Source of the DNA: Aristaeella hokkaidonensis
Lineage (GTDB): Bacteria > Bacillota > Clostridia > Christensenellales > Aristaeellaceae
Reading direction: 5' to 3'
NCBI RefSeq assembly: GCF_018128945.1
Contig: NZ_CP068393.1
Span: 372,001 to 436,000, forward strand
DNA length: 64,000 nt
Part shown: one piece after another, positions 1-7,818 of the stretch
Numbering within the stretch: the first letter of the stretch is position 1
How the letters are laid out: each line of letters begins with the position of its first letter
The notes under the pieces: model-generated
What the model was told of the DNA's origin: nothing
What the model saw: only the letters and a program-made list of their open reading frames with translations
Databases searched by the model: none
Made by a program: the position numbers and the translations under genes

Positions 1-1
1 A

Positions 2-811
2 CTGGGGATCACGCTGTTCAACCGCGGCGGAAAAGGCGTTACCCTGACCAATGATGGGGCGGAGTTTATCCAGTATGCCCGGCAGGTGGTAAACCAGTAC
101 GACAGATTGCTGGAAAAATATGGAAAAGGCGGAAACCTGAGAAAGAAGTTCGGTATTTCCTGCCAGCATTATTCTTTCGCGGTCAAGAGCTTTGTTGAAA
201 TGGTCAAGCATTTCGATACTGACGAATATGAATTCGCGATCCGGGAAAGCAAGACCCGGGATGTGATTGAGGACGTGACCACCGGCAAGAGCGAGGTGGG
301 TATCCTTTACCTGAGCGACTTCAACCGGAAGGCAATCGGCAAGTTCCTGAAGAGCAGCCAGCTGGAGTTCCATCCGCTGATCAAGTGCGAACCCTATGTG
401 TACCTGTGGAAGGGACATCCGCTGGCAAAGCAGAAGTCGATCCAGCTGGAGGAACTGCGGGATTATCCCTGTCTGAGTTTTGAACAGGGACCGAGCGGAG
501 CATTCTATTTTGCGGAAGAAATCCTGAGCACATATGACTATATCCGGACCATCAAAGCCACAGACCGGGCAACAATGCTGAACCTGATGGTTGGCCTGAA
601 CGGATACACGCTGTGCAGCGGTATCATCTGCGAGGAACTGAACGGATCGGACTATGTGGCAGTAGCCTTTGAGGACAAGGAGGAAGAGGTGGCTGCCGGC
701 CGGATGGAAATCGGATACATTGTGAAGCAAAACATGATCCTGAGCCAGATGGCGGAAATGTACATTGCTGAACTTGAAAAGTATTTACAGTCAATTAAGA
801 ATGAAAACTGA
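2..811 (+). CDS. LysR-family transcriptional regulator, 5' truncated by the window edge
   Basis: The frame is open from base 2. The first visible residues (LGITLFNRGGKGVTLTNDG) are the end of a LysR winged helix-turn-helix, followed by the linker helix and a periplasmic-binding-like effector domain running to the end. The effector domain has typical features: a KFGISCQHYSFAV strand start, then the hinge region near SGAFYFAEE. The N-terminal roughly 40 residues, including the recognition helix, lie outside the window. The regulated gene is not visible. A strong terminator follows 27 bases after the stop, so it is the last gene of its transcript. The family call is firm; the ligand is unknown. 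Confidence 0.9.
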   Translation: MGITLFNRGGKGVTLTNDGAEFIQYARQVVNQYDRLLEKYGKGGNLRKKFGISCQHYSFAVKSFVEMVKHFDTDEYEFAIRESKTRDVIEDVTTGKSEVGILYLSDFNRKAIGKFLKSSQLEFHPLIKCEPYVYLWKGHPLAKQKSIQLEELRDYPCLSFEQGPSGAFYFAEEILSTYDYIRTIKATDRATMLNLMVGLNGYTLCSGIICEELNGSDYVAVAFEDKEEEVAAGRMEIGYIVKQNMILSQMAEMYIAELEKYLQSIKNEN

Positions 812-837
812 AAGCTTAAGACTTGAAAATGTATAAA

Positions 838-895
838 AACGAGGGATTTCCACCAGACCGCAGCAAAGCGAAAAAGAGGAAATCCCTTGTTTTTA
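838..895 (+). terminator. Rho-independent terminator of the LysR gene
   Basis: A 14-bp stem (838-851 with 878-891, one G-U pair) encloses a 26-nt loop and ends in a T-rich run. It lies between the LysR stop codon and the mgtE promoter and separates the two units. Confidence 0.75.
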
Positions 896-948
896 TGTAA
901 GGGGAAAAAAGACAGAAAACAATTAAGAAAAACGAAACATTTCAAGGA

Positions 949-978
949 TTGACAAGCAAAAAAAGTTGATACTATAAT
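949..978 (+). promoter_or_regulatory. Sigma-A promoter of mgtE
   Basis: TTGACA at 949-954 and TATAAT at 973-978 are separated by 18 bp. Transcription would start near 985, leaving a leader of about 287 nt before the mgtE start. That length is typical of a riboswitch or attenuator leader. Confidence 0.8.
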
Positions 979-1039
979 AGCATGAAAGGCCGGGCGGAGA
1001 GATCTGTTTCCGGCTGAAAAAATGAAAAAAACAAGGAGG

Positions 1040-1262
1040 GAATGTCATGGACGCTGGGAGTAGCAGCGGCATAGCGGTTGGGCGAAGACAGCGGGTTCCG
1101 GGCGGCGTGACGTTCCGGTTCCGCGTGTCATAAATTCAATCTGCCGCTATGTCTGATACCGGGATAACCTTTTGAACCGAACCAGGATGCCTATGGTTCG
1201 GAAAAAGGTATGTGCCCGGTATTATATGCTTCTGGCAACTGACCATTCTAACCAAATGGGAG
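1040..1262 (+). promoter_or_regulatory. Structured mgtE leader, candidate metal-sensing riboswitch
   Basis: Seen: a GGGAGTAGC motif (1055-1063), a helix pairing CATAGCGG (1070-1077) with CCGCTATG (1143-1150), and a nested hairpin at 1156-1222 (ATACCGGG with CCCGGTAT, ACCTTTT with AAAAGGT, CCGAACC with GGTTCGG). A downstream GGCAACTGACC segment lies 15 nt before the mgtE ribosome binding site. Known: GGGGAGUAGC and a 3' GCAAGACC-like segment around an AUAC/GUAU hairpin are hallmarks of the yybP-ykoY (Mn2+) riboswitch. The match here is partial: no clear P2 helix, and CTGACC instead of AGACC. A CCATT/AATGG pairing next to the ribosome binding site could be the expression switch. The class call is tentative; that it is a structured leader is much safer. 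Confidence 0.5.
1047..1133 (+). CDS. Possible 28-residue leader peptide upstream of mgtE
   Basis: An ATG stands 7 nt after a strong AAGGAGG (1033-1039) and opens a 28-codon frame ending in TAA at 1131. The product would be MDAGSSSGIAVGRRQRVPGG followed by VTFRFRVS, rich in Arg and Gly. It lies wholly inside the structured leader. Translation of it would unfold the first helix, so it could act as an attenuating leader peptide, as mgtL does for mgtA in enterobacteria (analogy only). The frame may also be fortuitous, because the same bases explain the riboswitch-like helix. Confidence 0.25.
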   Translation: MDAGSSSGIAVGRRQRVPGGVTFRFRVS

Positions 1263-1271
1263 GGAGCAAGC

Positions 1272-2648
1272 ATGGCGGAACATTCTGTCACAGTTGAAAA
1301 CACTTTACAGACTCTGCTTACAGACAAAAAATACTCTACAATCCGGGATATCCTCGTAACGATGAATCCCGCGGATATTGCTGCGGTTTTTGCCGGCGTC
1401 GAGTCGGACAAACTGCCGCTTTTGTTCCGGCTTCTGCCGAAGGAGCTGGCCGCGGAAAGCTTCGTTGAAATGGAGAGCGAGGAGCAGGAGTCTCTGATCA
1501 AGGGCATCAGCGATAAGGAACTGCGTCAGGTTATGGACGAACTGTACGTTGACGACGCGGTGGACATTGTCGAAGAGATGCCTGCGAACGTGGTACAGCG
1601 TATCCTGGCCCAGGCCGATCCGGAGATGCGCAAGGAGATCAACGAGATCCTGCAGTATCCGGAAGACTCCGCCGGATCCGTGATGACCACGGAGTACGTG
1701 AAACTGACTCCGGATATGACAGTGGGAGACGCGATCCTGCGGATCCGCCGTACCGGCGTGGACAAGGAAACAATCTATACCTGTTATGTGCTGCAGAACC
1801 GGCTGCTGGTTGGTACAGTGAGCGTTAAGAGCCTGCTGCTGGCCCCCAGCGACCTGCAGACAATTGACAGCATCATGGAAAGCAACCTCATCACCGTAAC
1901 CACCCACACCGACCAGGAAGAAGTGGCCCGGATGATGAGCAAATACAACCTGCTGGCAATCCCGGTTGTGGACGGCGACAACCGAATGGTCGGTATCGTC
2001 ACATTCGACGACGCTATGGACGTTGTTGAAGAAGAGACCACCGAGGACATGGAAATCATGGCTGGTATGACGCCGAGCGACAAGACCTACCTGCGGTCTT
2101 CGCCGTTTGACCTGTTCCTGCACCGGATTCCCTGGCTGTCCCTGCTGATGATTTCCGCTACCTTTACGGGAATGATCATTTCCAACTTTGAAAAAGCACT
2201 GGCAGCTATGACCTGCCTGGCTGCCTTTATCCCGATGCTGATGGATACCGGCGGTAACAGCGGCTCCCAGAGCTCTGTTACGGTCATCCGTGCCCTGTCC
2301 CTGGGTGAACTGGAATTCAGCGATCTGGGGAAGGTGATCTGGAAGGAAATCCGGACAGCACTGATCTGCGGTGCGTGTCTGAGTGTGCTTTGCTTCGCAA
2401 AGGTTATGCTGGTAGACCGGCTGATCATGGGCAATGATGAAGTGAGCATCATGGTCGCTGTGGTTGTGGGTCTGACGCTGGCTGTGACAGTGCTGTGCGC
2501 AAAGCTGGTTGGCTGTACACTGCCGATGCTGGCAAAGAAACTGGGATTTGACCCGGCGGTCATGGCCAGTCCGTTTATTACCACAATCGTGGACGCCCTG
2601 AGCCTGCTGGTTTACTTCGGAATCGCGACGGCGCTCCTGAAATTATGA
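1272..2648 (+). CDS. mgtE: MgtE-type magnesium transporter
   Basis: Encodes a 458-residue Mg2+ channel/transporter of the inner membrane. Residues 10-125 are the helical MgtE N domain, followed by two CBS domains (about 130-255, with VMTTEYVKLTPDMTVGDA and the second repeat SIMESNLITV), then five membrane helices. The signature DTGGNSGSQSS lies near residue 330, and FDPAVMASPFITTIVD near the C terminus carries the pore Asp. In known MgtE proteins the N and CBS domains bind Mg2+ and close the pore. The ATG at 1272 is preferred over an upstream in-frame GTG at 1212 because GGGAGGG sits 7 nt before it and the MAEHSV start matches family length. The stop overlaps the next start (ATGA). Confidence 0.95.
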   Translation: MAEHSVTVENTLQTLLTDKKYSTIRDILVTMNPADIAAVFAGVESDKLPLLFRLLPKELAAESFVEMESEEQESLIKGISDKELRQVMDELYVDDAVDIVEEMPANVVQRILAQADPEMRKEINEILQYPEDSAGSVMTTEYVKLTPDMTVGDAILRIRRTGVDKETIYTCYVLQNRLLVGTVSVKSLLLAPSDLQTIDSIMESNLITVTTHTDQEEVARMMSKYNLLAIPVVDGDNRMVGIVTFDDAMDVVEEETTEDMEIMAGMTPSDKTYLRSSPFDLFLHRIPWLSLLMISATFTGMIISNFEKALAAMTCLAAFIPMLMDTGGNSGSQSSVTVIRALSLGELEFSDLGKVIWKEIRTALICGACLSVLCFAKVMLVDRLIMGNDEVSIMVAVVVGLTLAVTVLCAKLVGCTLPMLAKKLGFDPAVMASPFITTIVDALSLLVYFGIATALLKL

Positions 2649-4066
2649 GTAGTACAAAGAAGAACGCGGCATACAATGTCGCCTACAGAATTTTCTCGCT
2701 GCTTCTGCCACTTGTGACGGCACCGTATCTGTCCCGAACGGTCGGGACGGAAGGCGTCGGCCTGTATACCGGCGCGTGGACAACCAGTGAGATATTCTGC
2801 CTGATTGCTATGCTTGGCCTGGCGGATTACGGCGTCAGGACGATTGCCCAGGTCCGGGAGGATCGGAAAGAACTGGACAAAACGTTCTCCGGGATCTGGC
2901 AGATGCAGCTGATTGTGGCTAGTATAACGCTGCTGTTCTGGCTTGGTTATGTTTTCCTGGTTGCCGGAAAAGAGAAAACCATTGCCCTGCACCTGACCAT
3001 GATGAGCGTCAGCTGCCTGTGCAGCTTTGACTGGTGCCTGATGGGCCTGGACCAGTTTAAGCCGATTGCACTGCGGAACACGTTTGTGAAAGTTGTTGCT
3101 GCGGTGTGCGTGTTCATCTTTGTCAAAAGCATTGACGATCTCTGGATCTACGGTTTCGCGTGGAGCCTGTCGACGCTGCTGGGAAACCTGAGCTGCGTGA
3201 CTTCCCTGAAAGGCAGGGTAAGTTATCACCGGGTTTCCCTGAAGGAGACCCTGAAACACCTGCGCCCCTGTGCGGTTCTGTTTATTTCCGTGGCTGCCGT
3301 GACTATCTATCGCAAGATGGATAAGGAAATGGTGTTCTACATTGCGGGGGATAATCAAACAGGCCTGTACGAGCATGCTGAAAAGATTGTTTACTGCCTG
3401 AGCGGCTTTATTTCCGCCATCGGGACAGTGATGCTGACCAAGGTAACGAATCTGCAGAAGAAGGGCGAAACCGAGAAAATTGCCCGGAATATGGATAAGA
3501 GCATGAACCTGGTCATTGCCATGGTGACCTCCATGGCTTTTGGCCTGGCCGCCGTGGCGGATCGGTTCGCTCCGCTGTTCTACGGCGAAGAATCCGCGTA
3601 TTCCGGAACGCTGATGATTCCGCTGGGTTTCACGCTGATTATGATCGGCTTCGCGAATGTGATCCGGACACAGGTGGTACTGCCCCAGAAACGGGATCAT
3701 ATCCTGGTGAGAAGCGTATGCACCGGTGCTGTGGTGAACCTGATTGTGAATAGCTGCCTGATTCCCTTCATGGGGAGCATGGGTGCGGTAATCGGTACGC
3801 TGGCGGCGGAAATGACTGTGCCGGTGGTGCAGTTCATTTTCCTGCGGAAAGAGGTTCCGTATAAGCGGTTTATTGGATACGTCGGGATTTATGCTGTGAT
3901 GGGCGGAATCATGCTGATATGCGTCCGGCTGATTGGCAGTGTATTCCCAACGGAAAGCTGGCTGAACCTGGGGATTATGACGGTCGCAGGGGTGATCGTG
4001 TACGGCGTGATGTGCCTGGCGTGGTGGAAGGCAAGCGGAAAAGGAATACCGTTGAGAAGAGGGTAA
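2645..4066 (+). CDS. Oligosaccharide flippase (Wzx-like, MATE/MOP superfamily)
   Basis: 473 residues with 12 to 14 predicted membrane helices. The N terminus (AYNVAYRIFSLLLPLVTAPY LSRTVG) is the standard start of Wzx/RfbX-type polysaccharide flippases, which move lipid-linked glycans across the cytoplasmic membrane. The middle KMDKEMVFYIAGDNQTGLYE and the IPLGFTLIMIGFANVIRTQ segment are also typical. The start codon overlaps the mgtE stop by four bases, so translation is probably coupled. No glycosyltransferase genes lie alongside, so the substrate is unknown. The two tandem LCP genes 340 bp away (opposite strand) could act on a related surface polymer (inference). Confidence 0.85.
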   Translation: MSSTKKNAAYNVAYRIFSLLLPLVTAPYLSRTVGTEGVGLYTGAWTTSEIFCLIAMLGLADYGVRTIAQVREDRKELDKTFSGIWQMQLIVASITLLFWLGYVFLVAGKEKTIALHLTMMSVSCLCSFDWCLMGLDQFKPIALRNTFVKVVAAVCVFIFVKSIDDLWIYGFAWSLSTLLGNLSCVTSLKGRVSYHRVSLKETLKHLRPCAVLFISVAAVTIYRKMDKEMVFYIAGDNQTGLYEHAEKIVYCLSGFISAIGTVMLTKVTNLQKKGETEKIARNMDKSMNLVIAMVTSMAFGLAAVADRFAPLFYGEESAYSGTLMIPLGFTLIMIGFANVIRTQVVLPQKRDHILVRSVCTGAVVNLIVNSCLIPFMGSMGAVIGTLAAEMTVPVVQFIFLRKEVPYKRFIGYVGIYAVMGGIMLICVRLIGSVFPTESWLNLGIMTVAGVIVYGVMCLAWWKASGKGIPLRRG

Positions 4067-4069
4067 AAC

Positions 4070-4350
4070 GAAAAGAATGCGGCCTTCGGCCTTGCTCAAG
4101 ATGACAGGGTGGAGGCATAGGTGTTCCGATTAGTTGAAGGTTTAGGTCTCCGGAGGAGATCTTTCGACGCGGCCTACGGCCTTGCTCAAGATGACAGGGT
4201 GGAGGCTATGAAAAAGTGATGAACGCGGATTGATGAAAGAATGCGGCCATTGGCCGTAGTAAGGGATTCCTCCAATCGCTTTCGCTCCGTCGGAATGACA
4301 GCTGTGTGTGCATGGGTTGGGGTTAAGGTGTTCTGATTGGTTGAAGGTTA
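4070..4350. repeat. Patch of degenerate intergenic repeats
   Basis: A unit beginning gcggcc-nn-cggccttgctc and running into a TGACAGGGTGGAGG end occurs at 4079-4115 and 4170-4206, with a third, diverged copy near 4243-4300 that ends in GGAATGACAG. A second unit, GGTGTTCYGATTRGTTGAAGG, occurs at 4119-4141 and 4327-4347. No open frame or promoter is convincing here. It looks like a small interspersed intergenic repeat that has accumulated between convergent genes. Confidence 0.7.
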
Positions 4351-4356
4351 TAAAAT

Positions 4357-4388
4357 GAAAACGGACGACCTGACGGTCGTCCGTTTTG
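4357..4388. terminator. Bidirectional terminator between flippase and LCP gene
   Basis: A perfect 13-bp stem (4358-4370 with 4375-4387), AAAACGGACGACC and its complement, with a TGAC loop and A/T-rich outer ends in both directions. It sits between convergent genes. Confidence 0.85.
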
Positions 4389-4407
4389 ATATGCGGTTGA
4401 GGTGCGA

Positions 4408-5649
4408 TTAATCTGCTTTGGCGGGATAGTATTTGCCGTAGATGAATTCATGAAGGGATTCAACTGTAAACTGCTTATCCTTCATAATCGTGACGCTGGC
4501 GCCATCGACAGTATCATACTTCCAATGGCCGTCGATCGGAATCCGGAATTCAGAGATCAGGGAATCGGTGGATTCCAGGTTATCCATGACACCGGAGGAC
4601 ATGACTTTTCCGGCCAGCTGCATGATTGTGCTGGGGTTGACGTTGGTAATCGGGTAGGAGATAAAGTCTGATACAAGGTCCAGCACGTTCAGCTTGTTTG
4701 CCTTGATTTTCTCCAGGGTTTGTTTCAGCAGGCAGTCCAGCAGGTGACGGGTGCGGGCCGTGCGGACGAAATCGCTGTCGATGCTCCGCAGACGGGCATA
4801 CATCAGGGCCTGGATGCCGTCCAGGTGCTGCACGCCGCTCGTCTTTTTCAGCTTGTCCCGTTTGCCGTTCTTATCGTCATAGGAATTGGCGATGGCTTTG
4901 CCGTGGGAAATCTTTTCTCCCTTGGAGTTCTTGATGGTGCCGGTGGACAGGTATGTATTGATGGCTGTGGCTTCAGTCTTGGTCAGGTCGAGATCCACAC
5001 CGCCCAGGCCTTCGATGATCTGTGCGACACCGTAGAAGTTGATGGCGACATAATACTGGATGTTCAGTTCAAAATTGTGATTGACCGTACGGATACAAGT
5101 TTCCGGCGTGTCAGTCCAGGATACAAATTCACCATTTTTATAGTTCGCATGACCATAGCTGTTGGCGATGATGGTCTTGTTCTTCCGGCCGGGTACTTCC
5201 ACATAGGTGTTGCGGGCAATGGAAGAGAGCTTGATGGAACCATCATTCATGTTTATGGAAAGAACGATCAGTACGTCAGAACGCTTGGAATACTTGCCCT
5301 GTTCCGTCAGCAGCTTTTCCTTTTTCGTTCCCCGGACATCCAGACCGATCAACAGGATGTTGATGACATCATCCGGCAGGTTCTCGTTGATCTCCAGTTC
5401 ATTCGGATCAATGGACTCATCCAGCTCATACTGCGCGGCGAGCTTTTCAATATCCTCTTCGCTGATGGCGGAGAGACTGTATGTTTCACCGGTTTCGTCA
5501 TCCCGCAGGAGCAGGTTGCCCTCCTCATCAAAGGAATAATCCTCATCAAGGTCAATATCTTCCGTAAGCTCCGTATCCTCCTGCTCCGCATATACAAAAA
5601 GGGGAAGAAACAGTGCAAGTGCAAGGATCAGAGCGAAAAGTCGTTTCAT
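4408..5649 (-). CDS. LytR-CpsA-Psr (LCP) family protein, secreted form
   Basis: 413 residues. LCP enzymes transfer undecaprenyl-linked glycopolymers such as teichoic acid or capsule to peptidoglycan outside the membrane. A signal peptide (MKRLFALILALALFLPLFVYA) is followed by about 75 acidic residues. The LCP domain spans about 95-335: NILLIGLDVRG, RSDVLIVLSINMNDGSIKLSS, a GVDLDL turn, and LDGIQALMYARLR then RTARTRHLLD, which supply the conserved Asp and Arg residues that bind pyrophosphate. Most LCP proteins keep an N-terminal membrane anchor, whereas here the sequence before E22 looks cleavable. The ATG has CGGAGG 6 nt upstream. It is a diverged tandem copy of the next gene. Confidence 0.9.
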   Translation of the reverse strand: MKRLFALILALALFLPLFVYAEQEDTELTEDIDLDEDYSFDEEGNLLLRDDETGETYSLSAISEEDIEKLAAQYELDESIDPNELEINENLPDDVINILLIGLDVRGTKKEKLLTEQGKYSKRSDVLIVLSINMNDGSIKLSSIARNTYVEVPGRKNKTIIANSYGHANYKNGEFVSWTDTPETCIRTVNHNFELNIQYYVAINFYGVAQIIEGLGGVDLDLTKTEATAINTYLSTGTIKNSKGEKISHGKAIANSYDDKNGKRDKLKKTSGVQHLDGIQALMYARLRSIDSDFVRTARTRHLLDCLLKQTLEKIKANKLNVLDLVSDFISYPITNVNPSTIMQLAGKVMSSGVMDNLESTDSLISEFRIPIDGHWKYDTVDGASVTIMKDKQFTVESLHEFIYGKYYPAKAD

Positions 5650-5750
5650 ACAAACCTCCGTTGAACATGATTCATAATCATATCATATAACGGCACAGAC
5701 AGGTGAAACATTGCAGAAAAACTTTTCCGGTCGATCTGCATATATATCAA

Positions 5751-5774
5751 ACGGGCAGCCCGAAAGCTGCCCGT
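5751..5774 (-). terminator. Hairpin terminator behind the second LCP gene
   Basis: Perfect 9-bp stem ACGGGCAGC/GCTGCCCGT with a six-base loop, 20 bases after the stop of the upstream minus-strand LCP gene. The T-run is short, so termination may be partial. Confidence 0.6.
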
Positions 5775-5793
5775 CTGGTGCCTGTATGAATGA

Positions 5794-7014
5794 TTATTCT
5801 CCGGCGGGATAGTATTGACCATAGATAAATTCGTGCAGTCCCTCAATATTCTTCTGCAGATTGCCGTTGGTCTTGCTCAGCCAGATTTTGCCGTACAGAT
5901 CGCCCTTTTCCTGGACGTAGGACCAGGTCTTGGTGCCATCATCCGCGTTGCCCATGGGGATACGGAATTGTTCCATGATGGAATCGCCGGATCCCAGCTT
6001 GCTGATGATATTACCACCCAGAACGGTCCGGATCAGATCGAACATGGTGGCGGGATTCATGTTGGAATTGATGTATTCCACAGAGTAGCTGACCAGGTCG
6101 ATGATATCGGCGTTCCCCTTCAGCACTTTCTGCAGGAGCTTGTCCAGCAGGTTACGGGTACGGGCTGTTCTCTGCCAGTCGTCGCCCAGATTATACTTTT
6201 TCTTGGTTTTGTTCTGACGCAGCCGGGCATACATCAGGGCCTGCAGGCCATCCAGGTGCTGTACGCCGTCTTCGACTTTCAGTTCAACACGGGCGGCTTT
6301 GGCTTCCTTGGTGTCGTAGTGCTTGGAGATGGATTTGGCGTTCTTCTTCAGGTAGTAGTTGATGTTTGCTGCTTCGCCCTCAGTCAGTTCCATATCGATA
6401 CCGCCGAGTTTGTCCACAATGGCGGCTACGCCACGGAAGTTGATCATGACGTAATACTGGATGTTCATTTCGAAGTTATAGTTCACCGTCGCGATGGCGC
6501 GCTGGGGATCGTCATGGAACTTGCCTTTGTCATCAAAGGAACGAAGGGAGTAGTTGATGGGGGAACGAACACCGGTGAAAGGATTCATGACGACCGTATC
6601 ACGGAGAATGGAAGAAAGCTTTACTTCGCCTGTTTCCGTGTTCAGGGAAAGGATGATCTGGACATCCGCCAGCTTTACGTCTTCCTCGATGAGTTCCGCA
6701 TTGCGGGTATCCACGCCCAGCAGCAGAATGTTGATCACGTTGTCCGGCAGGTTGCGGTTGATGAACAGGTTGTTTTCATCCAGTTCGCTGGTGGGAATAA
6801 AGTCCGCGTTTTCCAGGGCATTGCGGATTTCTTCCTGAAGTTCTTCGGAAACCGGTTCGGCGTTGATGACTTCATCTGAAATCCCATCATCCTCGTCCAG
6901 ATCCATATCCTCGACTTCTTCTTCCAGGTCAAAGTCTTCTTCCTCCAGCTCTGCGAAAGAACAGGCGGGAAGGAGCAGGGCAAAGATGAGAAGAAGGGCT
7001 AAAAGTCGTTTCAT
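5794..7014 (-). CDS. LytR-CpsA-Psr (LCP) family protein, tandem paralogue
   Basis: 406 residues, same layout as its neighbour downstream: export signal, strongly acidic spacer (long runs of E and D around residues 22-45), then the LCP domain from about residue 85 (NVINILLLGVDTRNAE, VQIILSLNTETGEVKLSSILRDT, LGGIDMELT, QALMYARLRQN, RTARTRNLLDKLL). The signal ends LLPACSFA, so a lipobox-like Cys (about residue 18) could anchor it as a lipoprotein; the alternative is cleavage after SFA. ATG at 7014 follows GGAGG by 8 nt. It probably duplicates or diversifies the attachment of a cell-wall polymer (inference from family). Confidence 0.9.
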   Translation of the reverse strand: MKRLLALLLIFALLLPACSFAELEEEDFDLEEEVEDMDLDEDDGISDEVINAEPVSEELQEEIRNALENADFIPTSELDENNLFINRNLPDNVINILLLGVDTRNAELIEEDVKLADVQIILSLNTETGEVKLSSILRDTVVMNPFTGVRSPINYSLRSFDDKGKFHDDPQRAIATVNYNFEMNIQYYVMINFRGVAAIVDKLGGIDMELTEGEAANINYYLKKNAKSISKHYDTKEAKAARVELKVEDGVQHLDGLQALMYARLRQNKTKKKYNLGDDWQRTARTRNLLDKLLQKVLKGNADIIDLVSYSVEYINSNMNPATMFDLIRTVLGGNIISKLGSGDSIMEQFRIPMGNADDGTKTWSYVQEKGDLYGKIWLSKTNGNLQKNIEGLHEFIYGQYYPAGE

Positions 7015-7059
7015 GAGTTAACCTCCAAATTCATATTTCAAGTCTGACCGGGATGACGC

Positions 7060-7656
7060 TTAACGGTTTTCGTCAGAGGGGTGGTTCAGCTCATCCAGGG
7101 TCATGTCGAAGGCGGGCAGGAAATCAGTAAGGAAATCCTTGACCTCCGGCAGGTCGATGGCGGAGATGCTGTCGCGGATGTTTTCCGCGGCATAATCGAA
7201 CTCGCGGTTGCCGGCGCGCTGTTCTTCCATGCACTTGATGCAGGCGGAGATACGGTCGGCGGCTTTGACCAGGGTGTGCTCATATCCGGAGGCCTGCTTC
7301 ATATACGGAGTAAAGGCAGGCTGCAGATCTTCGGGCAGAAGCGCCAGAAGCCTGTCGGCGGAGAGCTCCTCCAGCCGGTGATAGGCGCCCCGCAGTTCAT
7401 CACTGTGATATTTGACAGGCGTCGGCAGATCGCCGGTCATCACCTCTGTCGCGTCATGATAAACCGCCAGGGAAAGTACATGCTCCGGGTCTACATCCTT
7501 TCCGTAACGGTCCTGGGCGATGATCGCAATGGCATGGGCAATCATGGCCACCTGCAGGGAATGCTCAGCGTCATTCTCGGGCACGGTGTTGCGCATGAGG
7601 CTCCAGCGGTGGATCAGCCTGAGCCGGGAAAGATACGCGAAAAACGGAAAGGACAT
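7060..7656 (-). CDS. yfbR: YfbR-type HD-domain 5'-deoxynucleotidase
   Basis: 198 residues, the usual length. The protein follows E. coli YfbR closely (FFAYLSRLRLIHRWSLMRNT, EHSLQVAMIAHA, YHDATEVMTGDLPTPVKY). Metal-binding residues of the HD fold are visible: H32, the H67-D68 pair with E71, and a later Asp in VKAADRIS. The enzyme removes the phosphate from deoxynucleoside 5'-monophosphates and balances dNTP pools in the cytoplasm. Ribosome binding site GGAGGG lies 6 nt before the ATG. It lies upstream of the LCP genes on the same strand with a 45-base gap, so they may be co-transcribed, without obvious functional link. Confidence 0.93.
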   Translation of the reverse strand: MSFPFFAYLSRLRLIHRWSLMRNTVPENDAEHSLQVAMIAHAIAIIAQDRYGKDVDPEHVLSLAVYHDATEVMTGDLPTPVKYHSDELRGAYHRLEELSADRLLALLPEDLQPAFTPYMKQASGYEHTLVKAADRISACIKCMEEQRAGNREFDYAAENIRDSISAIDLPEVKDFLTDFLPAFDMTLDELNHPSDENR

Positions 7657-7770
7657 GGAAACCCTCCAGAGATTATGAATAATGATCCTTCACACCTCTG
7701 AAAAAGACAGATCAGTGATCCGGATAACAGCATTTATTATACGCTGAGGGAAGGGAAACTTCAAGAAAAC

Positions 7771-7796
7771 AAAAAATCCCGGAAGGGTCCGGGATT
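7771..7796 (-). terminator. Terminator of the AbrB-like gene
   Basis: Nine-bp stem AATCCCGGA/TCCGGGATT followed on the minus strand by TTTTTGTTTT, a textbook intrinsic terminator 23 bases past the AbrB-like stop. Confidence 0.9.
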
Positions 7797-7818
7797 GATA
7801 AATCACGAGCAGAGAATG

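Noticed and set aside
1040..1262. M-box (ykoK) Mg2+ riboswitch
   Set aside because: The expected GGTGAGGCTCC start and the conserved 3' GCTAAAGCTCTACGA end are absent, although the downstream gene is an Mg2+ transporter.
2612..4099. 495-codon open frame on the minus strand opposite the flippase gene
   Set aside because: It is rich in His, Gln and Arg, lacks a ribosome binding site and mirrors the codon bias of the plus-strand flippase, which has clear membrane helices.
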